Positions 58,218-64,000 of a stretch of DNA of 64,000 bases are shown here, piece after piece. The position numbers and the translations under genes were made by a program. The DNA is from Dietzia natronolimnaea. GTDB taxonomy: Bacteria > Actinomycetota > Actinomycetes > Mycobacteriales > Mycobacteriaceae. The stretch lies in the NCBI RefSeq assembly GCF_039525805.1, contig NZ_BAAAHZ010000007.1. One strand, 5' to 3'. The notes under the pieces are model-generated. The model did no database searches. It was not told where the DNA came from and saw only the letters and a program-made list of their open reading frames with translations. Positions within the stretch are counted from its first letter, which is position 1; each line of letters starts with the position of its first letter.

Positions 58218-58953
58218 GGTGTCCCCGCTTCCGCACAGCCGTGAGCAGGCCGATCAGTCCCAGGACGGGGGCCACTCCGGCGGCCACGAACGGGGTGGCG
58301 GCCGCGGCGAGGGTCGCTCCTGCAGCGGCGGGGACAGCGGTACGACGGGTGACGCTGGCGAGGAGGATCGCGACGAAGACCGCGGGGAACGCCGCATCCA
58401 GTCCGAGACGGCTGGGGTCGGGCAGGACGTATCCGAGGAGGACGCCGATCGCCGCGCCGAGGGGCCTCGCGATCAGGATGGCGACCCCGACCACGCGGAA
58501 CGCGGGGAGGCGTCGCGCCGGGTGCGGCTGGGCCAGGGCGAAGGCGACGCTCTCGTCGTTGACCAGGTGTGCCGAGAACAGTCGGGGGACGCGCCGCCCG
58601 GGCAGAAACGCCGATGCGGAGAAGCCGTAGACACCGTTCCGGAGATTCACCAGGAGCGCTGCGCAGACCGCGATCCAGGGCAGGCCGCCCGACGCGATCA
58701 CGCCGACGAACACCAGCTCGGAGGATGCGCCGAGCACGAGGACGGCGGCGAGGATGACCAACCACGGGGGAAGGCCTGCGGCTGACGCCATCGAACCGTA
58801 GGCCACCCCGACCACAGCTACCGCCGACGCGATCGCCACGGCGGGCGCGACGGGCGCGACGGGCGCAGGGGCCGGGGGCGCGGGGGTCGTGGGCGTGGCC
58901 GTGGGTGCGGGCGTGGCCGTGTCGGGCGGGCGTGTTCGACGAAATAAACACAT
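58210..58953 (-). CDS. azlC: AzlC-family amino acid exporter
   Basis: 247 residues. A Pro/Ala/Thr-rich N-terminus (about 35 residues) precedes the AzlC core: AIASAVAVVGVAYGSMASAAG, LVILAAVLVLGASSELVFVG, VCAALLVNLRNGVYGFSASA, then DESVAFAL and further membrane segments. The motif around NLRNGVYG is characteristic. ATG 58951-58953 is the probable start, close to a CATACT -10-like sequence (58963-58958); a longer start at 58989 exists. Controlled by the divergent XRE-cupin regulator. Confidence 0.87.
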   Translation of the reverse strand: MCLFRRTRPPDTATPAPTATPTTPAPPAPAPVAPVAPAVAIASAVAVVGVAYGSMASAAGLPPWLVILAAVLVLGASSELVFVGVIASGGLPWIAVCAALLVNLRNGVYGFSASAFLPGRRVPRLFSAHLVNDESVAFALAQPHPARRLPAFRVVGVAILIARPLGAAIGVLLGYVLPDPSRLGLDAAFPAVFVAILLASVTRRTAVPAAAGATLAAAATPFVAAGVAPVLGLIGLLTAVRKRGHRV

Positions 58954-58957
58954 GAGC

Positions 58958-59019
58958 AGTATGGTGAACGCATCTCGACCGCCTGTCAAACTGCCCGTGC
59001 GTTCGTTATGGTGAACGAA
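58958..59019. promoter_or_regulatory. Shared azlC / XRE-regulator promoter with repeats
   Basis: TATGGTGAACG occurs at 58960-58970 and again at 59007-59017, a 47-bp spacing. The second copy is inside a perfect inverted repeat TTCGTT-ATGGTG-AACGAA (59002-59019) that overlaps the -10 TATGGT (59007-59012) and start codon of the regulator gene. Good candidate for autoregulation. Confidence 0.6.
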
Positions 59020-59570
59020 TGACGGAACAGCTCGGCGCCAGGATCGGGGCCGCGATCAAACGGGAGCGCACGTCGGCAGGCCTGTCGGTATCCGAACTCG
59101 CGCGGCGGTCGGGCGTCTCCAAGGCGACCGTGTCCCAACTCGAATCGGGCGGGGGGAACCCCAGTGTGGAGACGCTGTGGGCGCTGGGGGATGCGCTCGG
59201 CGTGCCGTTCTCCCGGCTGGTGGACGAGGACGCCGAGCCCGTCACCCTGATCCGCGCCGGCAGCGCCCCGCACGTGCGTTCGGCCAGTGCGAGCTACGTG
59301 GCCGCGCTCCTGTCCGCAAGTCCGCCGCACGCGCGCCGGGACGTGTACCTGGTGCGGGCCGACCCGAGCGTCGCGAAGGTGTCCGCCCCGCATGTCCGCG
59401 GCACCGTCGAGCACGTGATCCTGGTGTCCGGCTCCGCGCTCGTCGGCCCGGAGTCGGCCCCGGTCGCACTGCGCCCCGGGGACTACCTCTGCTATCCGGG
59501 CGACGCCCCGCACATCTTCGACGCCCAGCACGAGGGAACCACCGCGGTGCTCATCTCGGAGATCAGATAG
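59019..59570 (+). CDS. XRE-family regulator with C-terminal cupin domain
   Basis: 183 residues. HTH_3 at about 8-62: LGARIGAAIKRERTSAGLSV, SELARRSGVSKATVSQLESG, GNPSVETLWALGDALGVPFSRL. A cupin_2 sensor domain follows (HVILVSGSALVGPESAPVAL, GDYLCYPGDAPHIFD). This pairing is typical of amino-acid-responsive regulators located beside azlCD. ATG 59019 is leaderless (TATGGT six nt upstream). It probably represses azlCD and itself; the ligand is likely an amino acid or analogue. Confidence 0.93.
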   Translation: MTEQLGARIGAAIKRERTSAGLSVSELARRSGVSKATVSQLESGGGNPSVETLWALGDALGVPFSRLVDEDAEPVTLIRAGSAPHVRSASASYVAALLSASPPHARRDVYLVRADPSVAKVSAPHVRGTVEHVILVSGSALVGPESAPVALRPGDYLCYPGDAPHIFDAQHEGTTAVLISEIR

Positions 59571-59670
59571 CCCTCACGCCTCAGTGCACTCACGCCTCAG
59601 TGAACGGGCCGCTTGCCGGAGGTCCTCACCGATCTGACCTGCGGCGACGGCGTGGGCGTCCGCCCTTCGA

Positions 59671-61296
59671 TCAGGCGCCGGACTCCACGGTCCGGGTCAC
59701 GGTCGCCGGCGCGCTGGCCGCGGGCGTGCTCGTCGCGGGAGACCGACCGGCGGTCGGAACCGGCGCTGCCGTGGTGGCGACGACGACCTCGGCCAGCGGC
59801 GGCAGGTCAAAGGCCCAGCCGGCGGTGCCCTCGGGCCGGAGCACCGCCCGCTGCGCCGAGTCGTCGAGCTGGAACGCAAGGACGATCTCGTACTCGCGGC
59901 CGGGCGACAGTCGCGTGGTCGTGGAGGCCGCGGACTGCTCGCAGTCCGAGCCCACTGGCCGGGCGCCGCGGGTCGCGCCACTGGGCCGGAGCTCGGCGAA
60001 GTCGCCGGGGCCGATGGACGACCAGCGTTCCGGACCCGCCTCTGCCGAGGTGGTGATGTGCAGGGTGAGCGCCGCCCCGCAGCCGGGGGTCCGCGTGATG
60101 TCGTCGATCCTCGCCGAACCGAGCTCGACGCCGTCGCGGCCCACCACCGTGAACCACCGGCCGGGTGCGACGGTCGCCGGTCGCTGCGGTTCGTCATCGA
60201 CAGCGGCCTTCCCGGTGGACGTGTCGGCGGGCTCGGAGTGCTCGACCGGCGTCGTGGTCCTGGGTGTGCTCGTGCTCGGCTCCGACGCGTCGCTGACGGG
60301 CACGTCGCTGGCCGGCTCCTCGTTCGGGGCCTCGCGGCCGTCGGCGGCGGCGACCTCGGACGGCGTGGCGACCAGCGCGTCGGCCTGGGCGACCATCATC
60401 CGGTTGGTCTGAGCTGAGAGGATCGGCCATTCGCCGCTGTGGGGACGGGTGGGGGCCGCCGTGGCAGCCCGGTCGACCCCACACTCGGCGTGAGCGAGGA
60501 TCAGGGTGAGGTTCCAGCGTTCGGCGCCGCCCGTGCCGGTGGCATTGACGCGCAGCCGCAGCTGGGACAGGGCGTATCCGGGACCCTCCTTCCTCACGTG
60601 CTGGAGGGTGGCGACGTAGTCGTAGCTGCCCCAGCTCCGGTACCCCGTCTGCTCCGAGTTCGGACCGGGCATCGCCACGCGGACCTCCTGCTCGAAGAGA
60701 CCGTTCCGCCCCAGGACCACCGGCCCGTCCGAGCTCAGGGTCGCCGCCCCGGCGGTGGGGGAGCAGGCCGCGGTCGCGCGAATCGGGTTCCTGCCCGAGT
60801 AGCTGACCAGGTCCGCCCCCAGGATGCTGGCCGTCCGCACGTCCAGAGATCGGGTCTCGGAGACCGCGCCGGCGGTGGCGGCGGCCACGCCGGTGGGGTT
60901 CCCGTTCTCGCACCGCGACTGCGCATCGAGCGTCGAGCACGAGAATCCCACGGTGGTCAGGGGGAGCAGGTAAGTGGGAAAGGAGCCGGTGCTGCTGTGC
61001 GTCGCCGGACCGACGACCTGGCGGGACGTGTCGGGGCTCTGGCGGAAGGCGGTGACGGCGCCGACGTCGCTGTCCCGGACCGCTCGTTCCATCTGGCCGA
61101 AGGTCGACATCGCGCGGGCGAAGCGCGTGTTCTGGTGCGGATTGGCGGCCCCGAACTCGGCCGCGCCCACTGCGCGGTCGGACCACGTCGCCTCGGTGGG
61201 CCGGATCGAACCGAGTGCCAGGGCCGTCGTCAGGAGCAGGGCGAGGGCGCCGAGGACCGCCACGAGCGCCCGCACCGGATGCTGCCGGAGGGTCAC
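59671..61296 (-). CDS. Large exported protein with alternate (SipW-type) signal
   Basis: 541 residues. The N-terminal segment RALVAVLGALALLLTTALAL then GSIRPTEATWSD matches the alternate signal peptides cleaved by SipW-type peptidases (hydrophobic run, then A-x-WSD). The rest is beta-rich with Ser/Thr/Pro linkers near 365-405 and several Cys (FSCSTLDAQSRC, AECGVD, PGCGAAL, DCEQSA). Domain-level homology is not recognised. GTG 61294-61296 overlaps the signal-peptidase stop (GTGA). Probably a surface or fibre-associated protein (inference). Confidence 0.8.
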   Translation of the reverse strand: MTLRQHPVRALVAVLGALALLLTTALALGSIRPTEATWSDRAVGAAEFGAANPHQNTRFARAMSTFGQMERAVRDSDVGAVTAFRQSPDTSRQVVGPATHSSTGSFPTYLLPLTTVGFSCSTLDAQSRCENGNPTGVAAATAGAVSETRSLDVRTASILGADLVSYSGRNPIRATAACSPTAGAATLSSDGPVVLGRNGLFEQEVRVAMPGPNSEQTGYRSWGSYDYVATLQHVRKEGPGYALSQLRLRVNATGTGGAERWNLTLILAHAECGVDRAATAAPTRPHSGEWPILSAQTNRMMVAQADALVATPSEVAAADGREAPNEEPASDVPVSDASEPSTSTPRTTTPVEHSEPADTSTGKAAVDDEPQRPATVAPGRWFTVVGRDGVELGSARIDDITRTPGCGAALTLHITTSAEAGPERWSSIGPGDFAELRPSGATRGARPVGSDCEQSAASTTTRLSPGREYEIVLAFQLDDSAQRAVLRPEGTAGWAFDLPPLAEVVVATTAAPVPTAGRSPATSTPAASAPATVTRTVESGA

Positions 61297-61874
61297 CGCG
61301 CGACCTCGTCGTCGTCGTCGCGCCCCGGCCAGAAGGTCCACAGGACCCCGAGCGCGGCGAGCAGGGTGATCGAACCCAGGACCAGCGGGTTCCCGGCCCA
61401 GACGATCACGTTCGCCAGCCCGGGCACCGACCACAGCACCTTGCGGACGCTCTCGACCCGGTACATCCCCGGATCGGGGTTCGGGTTGGCGTCGCCCTGC
61501 ATCAGGATGAGCGCCTCGCCGGGCACCTGCGGATGGACCTCGATCACCCGGTGGGTGACGGGCAGCCGGCCGGGACGGTCGACGGTGACGACGTCGCCCA
61601 CCCGGATCTCGTCCGCACTGATCTCCTTGACCACGGCGACGGAGCCGGTGGGGATCGTGGGGGACATGGACCCGGTCTTGAACATGATGAGCGTGATGTT
61701 CATCGTCACCGCCGCGATCACGAGACCGACCGCCACCACCCCGCCGGCGGCGAGCAGATTGGCCAGCCCGCCGGCGAGGTAGGAGCCGAATGACCTGCCG
61801 GGGGCGCGGTGCGCTCCCGCGGTGCGGGCCGGGGTTCCGCTGTGGGACATCGGTGCTGCGGTCTGCACGGCCAT
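61293..61874 (-). CDS. SipW-type signal peptidase I
   Basis: 193 residues. Membrane segment VVAVGLVIAAVTMNITLIMF, then the S26 motif FKTGSMSPTIPTGSVAVV with nucleophile Ser69; the general base is a His (VTHRVIEV, His108) in place of the usual Lys. That Ser-His pair is the SipW/archaeal/ER type. A second membrane segment, LGSITLLAALGVLWTFW, ends the protein. It should process the two flanking alternate-signal proteins. ATG 61872-61874; GTGA overlap with the downstream gene. Confidence 0.93.
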   Translation of the reverse strand: MAVQTAAPMSHSGTPARTAGAHRAPGRSFGSYLAGGLANLLAAGGVVAVGLVIAAVTMNITLIMFKTGSMSPTIPTGSVAVVKEISADEIRVGDVVTVDRPGRLPVTHRVIEVHPQVPGEALILMQGDANPNPDPGMYRVESVRKVLWSVPGLANVIVWAGNPLVLGSITLLAALGVLWTFWPGRDDDDEVAR

Positions 61875-61923
61875 CAACTCTCGCGTGTCGTTCGTCGGTC
61901 TCGGATCAGGTGGTCGTCGCGGG

Positions 61924-62559
61924 TCAGGCGTCGTCGCTCTGCGCGTCGAAGTTCCAGAACACGGGGGCGGGCGCGATGCCGGCGGAATCCAGTCCGGCGG
62001 TCGGGGCGAGCTCGGCGCGGAAGCACAGCCACTTGTAGTCGTTCTTCTCCACGCGGGTCGTGGAGGTCGTGGGGGCGGCGAGCGTCCCCACGGTGGTGAA
62101 GCTGGCTGCCGAGGAACAGTTGGACGGCGGGGTCGAGCCACCGCCGAGCTCGGCGATCGACACGGCGACCTTGCTGGTCAGCGCGTTGGAGGCGACGCTC
62201 TGCTGCGCGATGGTGACATCCGCGCCGAGCTTTCCCTTGTTCTCGTGCAGGCCCACCAGCTGGTAGACGGGCACTCCCGGGACCAGGGCCTTGGAGGCGG
62301 GGCCGAACTGCATGGTGCCGGCCTTGTCCTTGGTGACGAACTCGTTCCACCCCTCGGTGGCGTTGAAGTGGGCCTGGATGTTGAAGTCGCTGCCCGTGGT
62401 ACCGAACTCGCTCACGCCCCACGCCGTGTCGGACCAGGCGGCCAGGGTCACCGCGGCACCGACGCCCAGCACCAGACCGGAGGCCATGATGGCGCGGGCC
62501 TTCTTGCGGCGGTTCTGCGTCGGGGAGGCAGTCGGGGAGGTCTGGGGCGTGGTGCTCAT
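61924..62559 (-). CDS. Alternate-signal exported protein (SipW substrate, RER_14450-like)
   Basis: 211 residues. The signal region RRKKARAIMASGLVLGVGAA then VTLAAWSDTAWGVSEFG has the basic start, hydrophobic core and A-W-S-D cleavage context of SipW-dependent proteins. The mature part is beta-rich, with a glycine/Ser turn GGGSTPPSNC and a terminal APAPVFWNFDAQSDDA. The family appears related to the actinobacterial 'alternate signal-mediated exported protein' group. ATG 62557-62559 after GGAAAGG. First gene of the three-gene operon, likely the major exported product. Confidence 0.85.
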   Translation of the reverse strand: MSTTPQTSPTASPTQNRRKKARAIMASGLVLGVGAAVTLAAWSDTAWGVSEFGTTGSDFNIQAHFNATEGWNEFVTKDKAGTMQFGPASKALVPGVPVYQLVGLHENKGKLGADVTIAQQSVASNALTSKVAVSIAELGGGSTPPSNCSSAASFTTVGTLAAPTTSTTRVEKNDYKWLCFRAELAPTAGLDSAGIAPAPVFWNFDAQSDDA

Positions 62560-63026
62560 GGGTGGGCCTTTCCGGTGGAGGTGAGGGTGCGCGCCAACAC
62601 TCTTGTTGACATATCGCATTTATTATCGTTTACCTACTGGCCGGTAGCAAGCGGAAGTAACGGTTTTGTAAACAACGTCACAGTTTCGCGATTCGCGCCA
62701 AAAGTGCAGTTCAACAGGGAACCTGACAGGTGTCTCATCTTCTATGCTGCGAGGCATTGGGAGGTCGCAGCCCGATTTGGACGCTGTGCCAGGACTGTCG
62801 GAGGACTGAGGCGGATCGCGACGGCAGCGACGACGACAGCAACAACGACACGCGACGACGAGGCATCCAGCCCGTCCGCGGCACCCGACTCAGGTGACAG
62901 CCCCACTTGGCGGGCATCTCGCCGGTCCCAGAGCCGAAATCCCGGCGAGAGGTCCGCCAACCGCGGCGTTGCGGGGGAGGGCGGCGTTGCGGGGAAGGGG
63001 TGAACAAGAGCGAGGACGGACCGCGC
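62560..63026. promoter_or_regulatory. AT-rich promoter region of the SipW operon and gene-free stretch
   Basis: 62600-62740 is strikingly AT-rich for this genome. On the minus strand it has GATAATAAAT-type -10 candidates (about 62616-62630) and GTTTAC/GTAAAC arms about 40 bp apart. From 62740 to 63026 I see no gene; GCGGCGTTGCGGGG is repeated twice near 62962-62998. Confidence 0.45.
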
Positions 63027-64000
63027 TCAGGAGCCGCGCAGCTCCCACATCCGTAGAGCGAGGCGTAGCTCCATCGCGCGGTCGCCGCGACGCCACCCGG
63101 GGCCGAGGACCGAGTCGAGCCGGTCGAGCCGCTGGTACACGGTGTTGACGTGGACGTAGAGCCGGTCGGCGGTGCCCGAGGGGCTGGCATCGGCGGCGAA
63201 CCAGGCGCTCAGGGTCTCCAGCAGGGCGGTCCCGCGGTCGCGGTCGTAGCGGCGGATCGGCCCGAGGTTGCGCTCGATGAACTGGGTGACGTCACCGCGG
63301 TCGACCTCACTGAACAACAGCCCGTACAGGCCGAGCTCCTCGGTCGCCGCCCCCTCGCCCGCGCGCCCCAGAGCCACGAGCAGCTGCGCGGCGCGCCGGG
63401 CCCGCTCGACATGGTCGGTCACGGCCACCAGGTCTCCGGTCGGGCCTGACGCGCCCACGGTCGCCGAGTGCGAGCTGAGCCGGGTCGCCACGTCGCGGGC
63501 TGTCTCACCGGCATCCGACCCGGGCAGGAGCATCACCGCGCGGTCGCCGTAGGTGGTCACCAGCCCACCGTCGGCCCGGGCGAGCGACCGGCACTCCGTC
63601 TGTAGAGCCCGGGACATCCGTGTCTCGGCGGGGGTGATCACCAGCGCGATCAGGTCGGCGTGGACGTCGACGCCCAGCAGGGTGGCCCTGCGGCCGATCG
63701 CCTCGAGGTCGTGCTCGCCGGGGGAGAGCAGTTCGGCCAGGAGCTCGCCGCGGACGCGGTTGTCGGCCTCGTCCCGCGCGCGGTGGCCCAGCAGGATCAG
63801 CGCGATCACCGAGCTCACCCGCTCCAGCACCCGACCGATGGCCGGGACGGAGCCCCGGCTGGCGTAGGTGACGTACCCCAGGTGGTCGGAGCCGGTGACG
63901 ACGGGGTTGACGACGACGAGGTGGCCCTCCTCCTGGAGTGTGACCATCCGCTCGGTGTCCGCGGCGACCTCCTCCAGGACCCGCCGGAGCAGCTCGGCCG
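63027..64000 (-). CDS. PucR/CdaR-family transcriptional regulator (partial, runs off the window)
   Basis: At least 324 codons; reading continues without a stop to base 64000, so the N-terminus is missing. The C-terminal PucR HTH is clear: DASPSGTADRLYVHVNTVYQ then RLDRLDSVLGPGW. Upstream, ALLETLSAWFAAD is the usual lead-in and a GGDEF-like middle region (VYTPAETRMSR to ERARRAAQLLVALG) fits the family. Such regulators control purine, amino acid or sugar catabolism and often act on adjacent genes. The target is outside the window. Confidence 0.88.
   Translation of the reverse strand, partial: AELLRRVLEEVAADTERMVTLQEEGHLVVVNPVVTGSDHLGYVTYASRGSVPAIGRVLERVSSVIALILLGHRARDEADNRVRGELLAELLSPGEHDLEAIGRRATLLGVDVHADLIALVITPAETRMSRALQTECRSLARADGGLVTTYGDRAVMLLPGSDAGETARDVATRLSSHSATVGASGPTGDLVAVTDHVERARRAAQLLVALGRAGEGAATEELGLYGLLFSEVDRGDVTQFIERNLGPIRRYDRDRGTALLETLSAWFAADASPSGTADRLYVHVNTVYQRLDRLDSVLGPGWRRGDRAMELRLALRMWELRGS

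Noticed and set aside
1..64000. CRISPR arrays, tRNA or rRNA genes.
   Set aside because: No regularly spaced identical repeats with unique spacers, no cloverleaf with a GTTCGA-type T-loop in a plausible context, and no rRNA segments were found by reading; the tandem repeats seen are short and spacer-free.

Overview
The window is about 70% GC and reads as a chromosomal segment of a mycolic-acid actinomycete (order Mycobacteriales). Gene order gpmA-senX3-regX3-(cysteine-rich protein)-ppx-(membrane protein)-proC-(HTH)-bS22-epimerase-acyltransferase-HAD-glutaredoxin-like-hemA-hemC-hemD-hemB ... hemL-phosphatase-TlpA-CcdA ... ResB-CcsB matches, from memory, the Mycobacterium tuberculosis Rv0489-Rv0529 block. 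Dietzia is my best guess for the genus; that is inference, not proof. One assembly gap (26 N) lies at 35614-35639.

Layout. 1-112: last codons of an IS30-type transposase. 192-1895: a fatty acyl-CoA ligase. 1937-13770: conserved core (glycolysis, SenX3/RegX3 phosphate sensing, exopolyphosphatase, proline synthesis, ribosomal protein bS22, lipid acyltransferase, HAD phosphatase). 13842-25015: thiol protein, HNH nuclease and tetrapyrrole genes hemA-C-D-B and hemL, with small membrane proteins and a secreted TAP-type hydrolase between. 25012-27404: histidine phosphatase, TlpA-like thioredoxin, CcdA.

The cytochrome c maturation block is then interrupted: CcdA ends at 27404, and ResB/CcsB resume only at 39779-42474. 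The 12.4 kb between holds accessory genes: a DUF222/HNH gene; two copies of a module made of a WxG-type protein with a glycine-zipper tail plus a tiny one-TM protein; a DUF3558-like lipoprotein plus a large WXG/PPE-like protein; a cupin; an FNT channel plus cyanase; and a Rieske oxygenase/oxidoreductase/SRPBCC/TetR cluster. The paired modules are the best candidate here for an undescribed system.

42633-50020: sodium:solute symporter and, divergently, an SDR-CoA ligase-SDR-thiolase-TetR catabolic operon with two identical ATACT-N4-AGTAT palindromes between them. 50910-56704: a two-component system followed by VTC polymerase, DUF4956 and CotH kinase genes (polyphosphate/CotH locus). 56852-59570: a hydrolase and AzlCD exporter with an XRE-cupin regulator. 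59671-62559: a SipW-type signal peptidase with two alternate-signal exported proteins. 63027-64000: a PucR-type regulator running off the edge.

A recurring feature is leaderless expression: about fifteen genes have a -10-like hexamer ending 6-8 nt before the start codon and no Shine-Dalgarno. Inside operons, ATGA, GTGA or TGATG stop/start overlaps are the rule.
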